Below are positions 24,231 to 34,985 of a stretch of 38,726 bases of DNA, piece after piece. Source of the DNA: Conidiobolus incongruus B7586 (Eukaryota; Entomophthoromycota; Entomophthoromycetes; Entomophthorales; Conidiobolaceae); assembly GCA_000697335.1 (NCBI GenBank), contig JNEM01015439.1, forward strand, positions 1 through 38,726, given 5' to 3'. Position 1 is the stretch's first letter, and every line of letters starts with the position of its first letter. Under the pieces are notes generated by a model. It saw only the letters and a program-made list of their open reading frames with translations. It was not told the DNA's origin and did not search any database. A program made the translations under genes and the position numbers.

Positions 24231-24690
24231 ATTTTTTTGACGAGTCTAACTCATCAAAAACTATCATTAAGTCTAGTAACTTTCCGTATGTGGAATCATG
24301 AAGCATTCATTTTGAATTTGAATATTGTTAATACTGTTTCTAGGCGGGAGTTTCTACTCTCATCAAGTATTTTTGAATCAATTCAATATAATAGTCATCC
24401 TTCCCTCGTGTACAGATTGACTTATTCTTGGTATGATGCTTGGCCATTCAGCCAAGCCACCGCAGTAGCTCTTAAATCACTCACCCGACCTATAACATAA
24501 AAACACGGAATTTGATTGATTTATACAACAATCAACTCGATATAGGTCTTCATCTCTATTTGTTAGAAACAATAAAACCCCCTTTTAACCCATCTTATAG
24601 TCCAAAATCCCTGATCACCCCTCTTTACTAGTTCTCATCAAAGTACTGCATCTCCAAAATGTGTTAGCAAAATTAGAAGGTAAAATCTAT
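24231..24690. other. GC-richer island of unknown nature
   Basis: Base composition rises here, reaching about 46% G+C at 24421-24500, against very AT-rich surroundings. A plus-strand frame of 87 codons (24237-24500) is open, but I recognise nothing in it. A perfect 7-bp hairpin, GCTTGGC (24438-24444) with GCCAAGC (24451-24457) around a 6-nt loop, lies in the richest part. It could be an RNA gene, a gene remnant or an unrecognised exon. Confidence 0.35.
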
Positions 24691-25250
24691 ACAATATTGT
24701 TAATTGATGATATACTTAAGACTATAATACATAATTATATATTTATTTATTTTAAATTTATTAATGACTAAAATTTTTGAATTAATTATTTGAAATTTAC
24801 TGGAATAATTTTGTGTTTGAATGCCACTTGGTTAAATTTTTTATTGGAGACATTCATTTTGTATAAATCTATATAACTTGAAATCTGCTGGATATATAAG
24901 GATTGAAAGTGATTAACAGTTGTGATATTGAAGTTTATAAATATAATTAAAAACTAAAATGATAAGATATTTGATGTATAATCGATTGCATTGAAGATAA
25001 AACTAATTATGAAAATCTAGGTATAAGGTAAAATTGGGTAATATCTTGGGAAATAAAATATTTATAAAGAGGCTGTAATGAATATATAATACTCTATATA
25101 TTTGTTAATAATCCATTTGTCAAAATAAGTTAAGTAACTATAAAGTTAATAACATAAATAAAAATATTAGAACCATAAAATTGAATTGATAAATTAGTCA
25201 ATGGGTCCGATATTAAAAAGAAAAATTATATCCAAGTGATAAAAATATCA
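24691..25250. other. AT-rich spacer
   Basis: Nothing recognised apart from A/T-rich sequence. Confidence 0.55.
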
Positions 25251-25990
25251 TTTTATATTCTATACAGTTGTAATCATCATAGTATATCCACTAAATTTCA
25301 CTCGCGTATGGTTCAAGTCCACTATACACCTTGGTTAAGGTACTTTACCTTTTGATCGGGACGACTTTAAAGAATAATATGGTGTAAGAGTGATACATTA
25401 GCGCTCAACTTTATTTATTCCTTCTCCTAAAATGAGCTCTCCAAGATAGGACCCGATAAACCGGTTCATTTATCATTTGATACACAAATACTATCTTTTC
25501 ATTGGCTCAAACTTGACCTGAATCAATTTTGGTACAAACGAAGCGATATGTTCTGAATTGGAAGTGTGATAGATTTAAGCCAATCATATTATTCTCTGTT
25601 TTCCGAACAAGTACTAATGTTCAAGTTGTTCCATCCAACTTGCCTCAATCTCACTTACAGAATTTGCTTTCTACACATCCACTCAGAAAAATTATATTAC
25701 CAAATTTGTATGGGGTGGGTGGAAGAATCTTTTTATAGATCAACCAGTTTTTCGAGAATATAAAGGCAGCATATTCCTTCATTAGCAGAATAGCATCACA
25801 CTAACATCACTCCAGCTCTAGCCTCTCCTTCAAACAAAATTAAATCTTATTGATTCAATTCAATATATTAATCAGCTAATTGCTCTGTTTACAGTCATTC
25901 CAAACAAATTCAAAATTAGCTTCGGATAAATCATTTGCAATTTACCACCTGTGATATTTTCCTCGTATATAAATACTAGTTCAATCAAAC
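25251..25990 (+). promoter_or_regulatory. Long upstream region of the Zn2Cys6 gene
   Basis: About 740 bp of moderately GC-richer DNA directly before the regulator gene, unlike the AT-rich spacers elsewhere. A TATAAAG element at 25759-25765 would give a leader of about 200 nt. A second TATATAAATA at 25966-25975 lies only 15 bp before the ATG, too close to serve that start. The composition suggests a transcribed leader or dense regulatory sites. I see no defined operator. Confidence 0.4.
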
Positions 25991-26959
25991 ATGCTTGGTT
26001 CTTTTATTTCCTCCAAAACATTAGCTCAGCCCACGTTAGGTTTACCCGACATTGGGTTTCAACCAAACATGAGCCTTTCCTCCACTTCAGCCGTTCTTGC
26101 CACTAAACCCACTAGACGTGTCCAGAATCGCCCCAAAGGAGCAACAAGAATTTCCAAGGCTTGCGACGAATGTAAAGTTCGCAAAACAAAATGCGATGGG
26201 AATTTGTCTTGTTCCCAATGTATAAAGCGTAATTCTAGATGTTCATTTGATTCTCCTTCCAAAAAACGTGGGCCAAAAACCAAATCACGCATTCCTCCGA
26301 ATGTCTCTCCAGCTGCTACATACGACCCACTTGGATCCCTTCAAGCCTCGATCTCTTTGCCCCCTCCTCTTCCAATCACCACCTCTTTACCTCCGTTTTA
26401 TAGTCAACCATCTCTTTCTCCAAATTATCCTATTGTGACTTTTGCATCATCCTGTATTAATAACACTTCCATTGCCTCTACTACCAAATTTGACCAAGAC
26501 TCCATATATCCCACTATCAAGGCCATGATGTCATCGGAAGACCCTTCTGGTCCTCTTTCGCCAACATATTCACCCCAATCTATAAGCCAAATTCTTTCAA
26601 CCCTTTATTTAAACAACCCTATGTCACCTATTTCTCAGCTTCAAGTTCAACTCCTTCAGCTGTATTTCAATTATCTACATGTTTCTCATCCACTCTTATC
26701 CGAAGACAGTTTTATATCCACCTTAAAAGCATACGATGGTCGCAACCATCCTGGATTTCAACATTTAATCGACTGTCTTTGTTTTTTGTCTCTTTACTTC
26801 CTTCCCAATTATTCTACTCCGGTTTTAACCTCTTATAATATGTCTATCCAACAATATCAACAGCAACTATGGTCTAACCTCTCAAGCCCTCCTATTAGAT
26901 TGGATAGCACAGATCTGAATATTGTGAACTATTTATTAACCTCATTCAAAGTCATATAA
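25991..26959 (+). CDS. Zn(II)2Cys6 transcription factor, short or truncated
   Basis: Open frame of 322 residues. The zinc cluster is perfect: Cys58, 61, 68, 74, 77 and 84 in the spacing C-x2-C-x6-C-x5-C-x2-C-x6-C, followed by the basic linker KKRGPKTKSR. This is a fungus-specific DNA-binding domain. A Ser/Pro-rich linker follows, and from about residue 220 there is sequence like the start of a fungal regulatory middle-homology region (LYFNYLHVSHPLLSEDSF). Full-length members usually exceed 500 residues, so the C-terminal half is missing. A weak possible donor (GTCATA at 26951) with an AG at 27009-27010 would make a 60-nt intron and extend the frame about 31 codons to 27104, still short. Target genes cannot be inferred; it stands alone in a gene-poor stretch. 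Confidence 0.82.
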   Translation: MLGSFISSKTLAQPTLGLPDIGFQPNMSLSSTSAVLATKPTRRVQNRPKGATRISKACDECKVRKTKCDGNLSCSQCIKRNSRCSFDSPSKKRGPKTKSRIPPNVSPAATYDPLGSLQASISLPPPLPITTSLPPFYSQPSLSPNYPIVTFASSCINNTSIASTTKFDQDSIYPTIKAMMSSEDPSGPLSPTYSPQSISQILSTLYLNNPMSPISQLQVQLLQLYFNYLHVSHPLLSEDSFISTLKAYDGRNHPGFQHLIDCLCFLSLYFLPNYSTPVLTSYNMSIQQYQQQLWSNLSSPPIRLDSTDLNIVNYLLTSFKVI

Positions 26960-28344
26960 TTGTAAATTGCTCAAAATTATACTGTATATTATAATAAATA
27001 ATTTATTAAGAATACTTCTTCACATCTTAGTCCAATTCCTCCAATCAACTATTACAAATAACAGTCATCATATTATCCTCACTTCTCTGATCCACTCGGT
27101 ATAATCCACTTTGGCTTTAATTGCCAGTCTCGACAATTTAATATATATACATTAGCTAAACAACATAAAAATGATATAATATCATTAATTAATATGGTAA
27201 GTGTTAAAACAATTTCTCGTTCACTGGAATTAAAATTTTTCAATTAAAAATATTAATTTTTTTTCAATATACCTAACTTTAGTAAAATTCACGAATGAAA
27301 AACATCCACATTACTAATGAAATTTTATAATAAGAATCAAGTTTGATGAATTGATATAAAATTATTAGATCATAGTCACCATATTAATATAATTTTTTAA
27401 TGTAACCTATCATTTTCTAAATTTATATCTTCACTAACTCAAATATAATTTAGTATCGTCGTTATGATATATTAACCATAAATTATTGTATAATTTTTAA
27501 TATTAATTGTATCATTAACCGCTAATTAATATTACATATTCATGAATATTCAAGAATGCTAATGTTTAAATTGCTGTTGATAAGAATGAACCCTTTGACG
27601 ATTTTAACGATATTCCAGCGGGCCTACTCACGATATTTTCTCATGAATATTTTTTTCAAATTTAATATATATATATATTCATTCGAATTACCAAATTAGA
27701 ACATCGGATAAATTTGAATAATGAAATATTAAATTAAATATAATGATATCATTAATATAATATTTAAATAAAATTAAAGTTTTCCAAACAAGAAAAGAGC
27801 TATTGTTATTGTATTCGTCAAATATCTATATATTTAATGATAAATAGCCTCAACATTAAGTTAATTACTCTTATTATTAAACATTTAGTATGAAATACTT
27901 TTTGTTGTATGCAAATTTTCAAATGCTTAATGAACAAAAATTAAAATATAATTTTTACAAAAAATATATTAGAGTTTGAAATGTAGATAAACAATAAATA
28001 TAAGTTATTATATTATTAATATTCAAAATAATTTTATCAAAGCTTAATATTCAATCTTTGCATTTATTAGATTTTTTAATGCTTTGAAAATTTTTGTCTA
28101 ATCATTAAATAGCAACATTAGATTTGGTTTATTAAAAGAAAAATGAAAATAATATACCACTGTTTAGGTTCAAAATCCGATATAATTAAAACTTGCTTCA
28201 GTCTTAAATATTTTCTTTTTATGGTTATAGCCCCATTTTGTTTAAATTAACAAATAATCAATATTAATTAAAAGTGACAATAAACAAGTTGTGACTTTAA
28301 TTAGAACTTTGTCTCGATTTGAAAAGTGGATATATTATATGGGA

Positions 28345-28375
<31 letters not shown>

Positions 28376-30913
28376 TTCTTATTAAAACCCATATATTATG
28401 ATTAATGAAATGTGTATAAAAGACATCAAACCAGTTTGTTACATTTTAAATCTTTTTTTGAATATGTTATTCTGATTTATTACTATTTTTAATATGAATA
28501 CTCACGCTATAATTTAACTATTTTTAGTATTTAGAGATTCATATTACTCTTTTTAAATAATCTCAAGTTATTAAATCTTTAATGAAACTATAAAAATTCA
28601 TAAGATTTGCACTCATATTTCAATCTTGAATTTTATTTAAGCTCCTGAACTTTATACAATTTACAAGCAATACTAAAATTCACTGTATAATTAAATATTT
28701 ATTACTACTTAGGGAAATTCTATTCGGTTATTAATCGTTCATTTAGTTTAATAATATTATTTAATTGACTATATATTGATTACTATAATTATATCATTAT
28801 ATTCCTAAAATTAGTTATTGATTATTCCAATTAAATTTTCCACACCGTCTGATTACTATATATTTCAATTTATCATTATTAATTCACAGAAAATTAACTC
28901 ATTTCCACAATAACTTATTGGTTTCTCTGTATTACTATAATTGAACACGTAAAATAAAATATTATGTTAATTAGAAATATATAAATTATGAAATATTGAT
29001 ATTTTTCATATTATATATCTTAAAGCTTATCATAATTCCTTTCTTTACTAATCAAATTTTTATTCATATTTTCTATCAAATTCAAGATATTTAAATTTTC
29101 TAATTATTTTTAATTTTAATTCAATCAAAATCAAACTATATTCTTAATTATATTATTACCCTTTCTGGAATTTCCACTAGTTCTGAGTATGCCTATGGGT
29201 ATTTAAGAAAGGTCTAGATATATGATCAGTTGAATTATAAATACTTGCATTATTTTATAAATGTAAATATCAATTGTGCCATAATTGATTGATAATTTAA
29301 TTTCCAATTTATTTATTCAATTCTATTTGATTCACAATTTATTAAATCTTAAATCATTGGTTCAATATATGTATTTTTGAATATTTCTGCATTTAAAACA
29401 TTATATTTAATTAATAATGTTATAAATACAATCTGTTAAGATAAATTAAGTTGGTATCAATTTCTATATAACTTTAAACAACTTAATATAATCATAATTA
29501 TCATTCATTTGATTATTTAAAATTAGAACCTAATTAATTAATTTTTTATAATATTAGCTTTATCTGCTTATGAATCAAAAATAATAACTTATCAATATAT
29601 TTATAACAATAATAAAAAAGAATTATATAGTTTGATTTGAAAAGAGTATATTTACTACTTTTAATATTTTAAAATTATTTTGATAAATTAAGTTTTAATA
29701 TTATAATATTATTATTTTAAGCTTGGAGCTTGGATTAAGGAATATAATAATTTAATGATTAATTAATATGTAAATATTTTTTTATATACTGGTTAATAAT
29801 GAAAGTATATTTTTTATTTTATAATTATTGAATTTTTATTCGCAAAATCATTAATATTAAATATATTTCAAACTATTAATTTGATTATTAAATTACCAAT
29901 TTCTAATAATATATATAATAAATAATTAAAATAGGAAATTATTGTTAATTAGATATATTATAAAATTCAAGGTTTTATTAAAATATTAAAAGATTTTATT
30001 ATAATATAAATGGTCCATTAAGCTCTTTTGATTTAATTAATAATATTGCTTTTATTATAACTTAATAATTAGGTAAAAATAATATTTAGAGATAATATAA
30101 GTATTTTAAACAAATAATTTTATATAGAATAATTTATTATTTATGGTAATATCTTTAAAAGGAAATAAATGATAAGATAAAAATACTCAGATATGTCATA
30201 ATCTAGATAATTATATAATAATAAAAAGTTTCAGAATTAATTTTCAATAAATCTTATCAAATATTTGATTTTAAAAGAATTAAATTAGTAATTTAAATAT
30301 TTAATAAATTAATTCAATATTAAATATTAAGTGGGTTTAGTTATAAATATTTTAATCCAAAATTATTCTGGTTAAGTCTATTGAATAAATATCAAACTAG
30401 ATATAAAAATCAGACTCATTATGTAAAATAATAACTTTTAGACAAAATTTTATGTTATAATCATTATTATATAACTTTATATTAGTAAATAAATATTGAA
30501 TTTATTTTCAAATTAAGTGAAAAATATAGAAAATATTAATACAAAAGACCAGTAATGTTCAAATTATTACCAACTGAAATTAATCATAAATAATATATAA
30601 TAAAAAGGATTTATGAATAGTATTTGAAATAATTTTATATGAAAGAATAAAAAAATATTTTTCCATTTAGCAGTTAGTGGTTTTTGATTTGTAAATTAAA
30701 ACTGCTAATGTGGTTTAGTATGTCTATGTTTAATTATTAATCAAGTTACATTTATAAAACTAATATTCAAAATCGCAATCTGTCAAATAGCTACATATTA
30801 CAATATAACGTCTATGAATAGAAGATATCAATTCTTAATAAATTTAAATAAAATTGAATTATCAAAAAATCCAAATTAATTATAAACTGGAAAAAAAATT
30901 AAATATGCAAATA
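26960..30913. other. Gene-poor AT-rich stretch
   Basis: Nearly 4 kb with no supportable gene. The first 200 bp (to about 27150) are a little less AT-rich and could hold the remains of the 3' part of the zinc-cluster gene. The rest is A/T-dominated, with TA runs, and shows no transposon ends or tRNA. Confidence 0.65.
28350..28375. repeat. (TA)13 microsatellite
   Basis: Uninterrupted alternating AT of 26 nt. Such runs can extrude as cruciforms and are prone to slippage and assembly error. Confidence 0.9.
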
Positions 30914-31735
30914 TTAAAGGATTTTATTTTGTTTGAGTAGTTTTTTAGCATGGGGTGTAGTTTTAACTAGCCATTCTAATAAAATTTTATTTCTCTCATG
31001 CTCAGTTAAAGGGTGATGAATATTGTCTAAAGGTTCAATTGATGGCCAGTTCCATTCAGAAAAAGATTGATCATTGCTAGGACAGGTCACTGGGAATTGT
31101 GCAACAGATGGTAGATCTGGGTATTCTCTTAATATTTTAGAGTGACTGAGTATGGATAAGGCCGATGCCAAGTTCAAATTTAAATCCTGGGCTAAATGTG
31201 AGTTGATTGGATCGAGTTTAAATAGATAATCGCAACTAGAAGACAAATTCTTGGAAACTTGGCCTGACTCATTGCCAAATATTAAAGCGAGTTTGACGGG
31301 TGATATTGAGCTAGAGAGATCAGTTTTGGAATGTATTTGTTTAATATCATCAATGATGTCGGAGAGGTGTTTATAATTTTGGTCTTGAGTAATACCAATA
31401 AGTGTATAAGATCTGCTTCGTAGAAATTCAATACAGCTAGTATGTTCCTTATGATGATGTATATTTACCCATTTGTTCACTCCTGTTGATACTTTATCTA
31501 CATTATTTCTAAATTTACTTTGTATAAAGTGCACATTTTGTATTCCAAACCCATCTGCAGTTCGTAGGCATGCTGCGCCATTTAAAGGATGTTTAAGATT
31601 CTCCAATACAAGTTGGATTGCATTGCTTCTATTTGATAACACATTTACAAATTTTTGAAGTCTTTTGAATTGAATATACGGATATAATATTTCAATTGCC
31701 CTTTTGATCTGAGAAGTTGACAGATTGTTGAGCAT
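30914..31735 (-). CDS. TrmH-type (SPOUT) RNA 2'-O-methyltransferase
   Basis: Single exon, 273 residues, ATG at 31735. The three SpoU motifs are present. Motif 1 is LVLENLKHPLNGAACLRTADGFG, with the catalytic-type arginine Arg58. Motif 2 is LALIFGNESGQVS (149-161), with Glu156. Motif 3 is DLNLNLASALSI (184-195), with Asn186. Between motifs 1 and 2 lies STGVNKWVNIHHHKE, matching the SNSWVQV region of bacterial TrmH, and the C-terminal LTEHERNKILLEWLVKTTPHAKKLLKQ resembles TrmH's own tail. TrmH makes 2'-O-methylguanosine 18 in tRNA using SAM and the knotted SPOUT fold. Yeast does this with the much larger Trm3. The single-domain form and lack of introns stand out; the real substrate (tRNA or mitochondrial rRNA) is not shown by sequence. 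Confidence 0.87.
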   Translation of the reverse strand: MLNNLSTSQIKRAIEILYPYIQFKRLQKFVNVLSNRSNAIQLVLENLKHPLNGAACLRTADGFGIQNVHFIQSKFRNNVDKVSTGVNKWVNIHHHKEHTSCIEFLRSRSYTLIGITQDQNYKHLSDIIDDIKQIHSKTDLSSSISPVKLALIFGNESGQVSKNLSSSCDYLFKLDPINSHLAQDLNLNLASALSILSHSKILREYPDLPSVAQFPVTCPSNDQSFSEWNWPSIEPLDNIHHPLTEHERNKILLEWLVKTTPHAKKLLKQNKIL

Positions 31736-32008
31736 ATTTGATTCAGCTCAATTGATGAAATTTAATAAAAATATTCTTTGAATTTCTAAACTGAGTTTTT
31801 AATTCCAAATTTAATAAAAGATAATTATGGGATATGAAAATAATAAGAATGATAAAATTGAATTGAAAATGATAAAAATTGCGAGTATAGATATTTGAAT
31901 TAATTATTATATTTATTGATTTTAATATTAATATACATATACTTATATATAATTTTTGTGCAATAGAGTATTAATTATGAAACATATTATACCAATAAGC
32001 TTTAATGC
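31736..32008. other. Spacer between TrmH-like gene and KCH1-like gene
   Basis: AT-rich 273 bp between two minus-strand genes. It must serve as terminator for one and promoter for the other. Nothing distinct is visible. Confidence 0.5.
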
Positions 32009-33237
32009 TCAAAATTGGGAAGCTGGAGGTTGTAAATCATGGATTGAATAATAGCTTAAACTAACTAAATTCTGTTGATTCCTGTAAGTGTTGGTAGAGT
32101 AGCTTGTCCTAGTATATGATGAAATTTGAGATAATGTGAAATTATGCTGATATTCTCTAGATCTCGTGTTATATCCAAATGAATTATTAGATGCAAATGT
32201 CATATTATTTTTCAAAGTGGTACTACTACTATTAGAAATCTCATCAGGAAAATCATCCCAAATTTCCAAATCTTCTTTAGCTAATTCTATATTAGGAAGA
32301 GTAGGAAGGGGAGCTGAATGATTTGATTTCATTGATTTGAGAGGTATATCGGAGCGATCTAGCTGAGGAAGATGGCTTTCTGCTTGTCGTTGAAGTCTTT
32401 GGTATCGAAGTAGCTGTGATATTCGTTTATCAACTCTATGACAGCAGTATTCTTTTAGATTGCCTTGAATGTGGCATAATAATGGGATATACATAATTGC
32501 AGCAAGAATAACCGAGAAAGCAGTGAAAATGTAAATTATATTGGATAGAGCTAAAATTATAAATGATATCCTGTTTAAATAGTTTTGTCCGGCATTAGAA
32601 AAGAGTGATTCTAATGACTTTTTTTGTGCAAGTGGAATATAAACACTATATAATAAACTTAAAAACTTTATCACTTCACGGGGCGTATCGGCAAATAGGA
32701 ATCTTTTCCAACCTAAAGCAAGTCAAAAAATATTTAAAATGAATAAAAAATTTATATACCTTTCAAAGTAAAGAAAATATAAAAAGCCACACTATCAGAA
32801 AAGCTTTGTGAATAAGATATTCTTTGAAAAAAACAATAATTATAATAGCTTCCAAGAGTATATATTCTATGAGCTATAATATTAGTGTATGTAAATGAAA
32901 TATCTCTTGAAAGCATAATTTTTCTAGCCTTCACCAATTCATAAAATAAAATCATAAAAGAGGCGGCAATTGATATTAAAAACACGATCATATGAATATT
33001 TCCAGGGTCATCGGCGAAATAAGCTTTACGACTAGCCTTGTTAAAAATTAAATTTCCTGCTGTGAAAAGATCAGATGAATACATCAAGACAGACTTTAAT
33101 ACAGCAATAAAAGTCAAGCTATATGTACAACGAGCCGCGAAACCAGGTTCGACAAATTGTTTGACGTCTACATAATCAAATTTGTGATCCTGTATAATTT
33201 CTCTTTTCCAATTAGGTTTAGATCCAAAAATTGGCAT
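32009..33237 (-). CDS. KCH1: Kch1/Kch2 (Prm6)-like fungal K+ transport membrane protein
   Basis: Two exons, 32760-33237 and 32009-32712, with a 47-nt GT-AG intron; 393 residues. The ATG at 33237 is chosen because the protein then begins like the family: FGSKPNWKREIIQDHKFDYVD. The membrane part has four hydrophobic segments (around TYSLTFIAVLKSVLMY, IHMIVFLISIAASFMILF, FLSLLYSVYIPLA and ISFIILALSNIIYIFTAF to AAIMYIPLL). It is followed by the family's cytosolic motif LKEYCCHRVDKRISQLLR. The C-terminal 150 residues are Ser/Thr-rich and probably disordered. In yeast these proteins promote potassium influx during pheromone or ER stress and so activate calcium channels. The assignment rests on the N-terminal block and the EYCxHRVDKRI motif. 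Stop TGA. Confidence 0.85.
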
Positions 33238-34500
33238 ACTTAAAGTTGACAACTGGCCAACAGTTAAATATATCCAAGTTTCAATAGAGTGGTGACAGGG
33301 AAATTTCGCTCAAGCTTTCAAGTGTGCCAATTTCAAATTGCTAAAAATATATAAACTATATAATTATTGAATAGTGCGTTTGACAAGAACTAAAAATAGT
33401 TTGAGTTAATTGGTAGGAACAAAAGTTGAAAAATAGATAGCCGATATGGGGTGAATGACTGGGGAATATGATAAAGTAATATTAAATGATTGGATTGTGG
33501 ACTATTGAAGATTATCACAGCCTTATCCCATTTTATTAATTTCTACAAATTCATCTATTTTCAATCCTTAGCTTTTTCATCATCCAACAAAAGATATGTA
33601 GATCTTAAGAGATTTAATATAATATCTCTTTGTTAGTGGGTTTATTAACAAATTAGACTTTATGGTTTTATTTGGACAAATAACTTTAAAGGATTCATTC
33701 CGTCAATCTAATAGACTTTTTTATTAGTATTTTCATTGGTTTAAATAATCAATATGGTTGGCCATTTTACTATAAATTATATCCGTAAGAACTAAATTTT
33801 TAGCAAAATATTCTAGTGTTATAAATTGATGAAATATATCTCAAAAATGAAAATGAAAATATTAAAATTATTCCGATATACTAATTTTTATATGACTAAA
33901 TAGCTAACTATATTATTCATATTGTACTCTATAAATTAATTCAATATCAAATTTTGGATGATTTTGTGACTAAACTCTCGGTTGGTAATTTAATTTGTTC
34001 CTTTCGATATTTTGCAGACTATTTGAGGGGAGGAAAGATTATATATAATGACTTTTTAATAGTTTATTTTCACGGATCAGGGGGTCAGCTAATCATTTAA
34101 CTTAAACCATCTGTCATTATTCTGAATACAATACAGAAATAAGTATCATTCAAAATCCTTGTATGATGTAAAGTTCCGGACAACCACAATCAGTGATTAC
34201 ACACATTGTCCTAGGGACTGATAACACTATAAAATCACTACTGAGCACATATTTGCTCGGGAATCTTTTCGATCAGGGCCAAGCCCTATATATTAATATT
34301 TTAATCAAGCCCCTTAAAGTATCTCACTAGCCACCTTTAGCCCGTTTTATCGAATCTACTTGATCCTCATTGCAAGATTACTCTCCAGCAGACTTGCAAT
34401 ACATTAAACTCATTTCAATAACTATTGATTTGTTAGCACTCAAATATAATCTATTGTAATTTGATTGCTCAATAAACCTAAAGAAAAAGAAAATTGAATG
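33238..34500. other. Upstream region of the KCH1-like gene
   Basis: About 1.26 kb without a gene. From about 34070 it becomes less AT-rich, with patches such as TCCGGACAACC and CTAGCCACCTTTAGCCCG. An AATAAA lies at 34471-34476. It may be a long promoter or leader, or the start of the unexplained island that follows. Confidence 0.45.
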
Positions 34501-34710
34501 AAAATGTCACGGGTTGCTCAATGCTGGCTAGGGTCAAAGTGGTCAGCTTTCTGATCCCGGAGACGGAAAGCACGTCCGAGTAAAGTAAAACGAGCCAGGA
34601 CGCATACATGACTAGCTGGGTAGTGGGTACGGTGCGTAAGTTTAAAAAATTCGTCTCCCTACGGGAGCCAACGGTGATAAGTTCGCCTGAAACCATTTCG
34701 ACTAAGTAGT
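34501..34710. other. GC-rich island, candidate structured RNA or unrecognised exon
   Basis: By direct count about 49% G+C over 210 bp, more than any other non-coding stretch here. Several short helices can be drawn on the plus strand: CGGG with CCCG enclosing GCTGGC with GTCAGC (34510-34558); ACGCA with TGCGT (34600-34637); and a perfect CTCCC-TAC-GGGAG hairpin near 34656-34668. On the minus strand a 79-codon frame (34478-34717) is open, preceded by an acceptor-like TACTTAG, but the peptide is not one I recognise. I tested it by eye against 5S rRNA, U1-U6, SRP, RNase P and tRNA signatures without a match. Function unknown. Confidence 0.4.
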
Positions 34711-34773
34711 AAAACAAATTGATAAATTAAATAAAATAAATTAGTATTTATTAATGATTTTATTGAAATTTTA

Positions 34774-34985
34774 GGGTCAAACCTTCTATTTTTTGTGCTG
34801 GTAATAGCCTATGATCTTTTATTGGCATTTATTGACTTACAGATGTATCCATCATCATGGGATTCACAGTGTGAGTCCTGTTGAGGACATGGTTCCCAAT
34901 CCACTCCATCAGCCAGCTTTGGCCAGTGATTCTTGCCAGTCTGAAGTGGTCCAACGGGTTGCCAAGTCAACAGCTTCTCAAATAA
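34774..34985. other. Second GC-rich island
   Basis: About 52% G+C at 34861-34980, separated from the previous island by about 60 bp of AT-rich sequence. It is open on both strands (plus 34811-35068; a minus frame of about 46 codons also lacks stops), so openness says little. It may belong to the same unit as the 34501-34710 island, with the AT spacer as an intron-like or linker sequence. Not recognised. Confidence 0.35.

Noticed and set aside
25287-25330. A tRNA, from the T-loop-like GGTTCAAGTCC at 25310-25320
   Set aside because: The T-stem pairs only in three positions, and no D-arm, anticodon arm or acceptor stem of proper length fits upstream.
34501-34710. 5S rRNA, SRP RNA, RNase P or a spliceosomal RNA
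   Set aside because: Short resemblances (GGAAAG...GTCCG; GTAGTGGGTA) occur in the wrong order or spacing, and the required closing stems are absent.
34168-34720. A solo LTR, because of TGTCAC at 34505, an AATAAA at 34471 and the raised GC
   Set aside because: I found no matching second copy, no convincing paired termini or target duplication, and no retroelement coding nearby.
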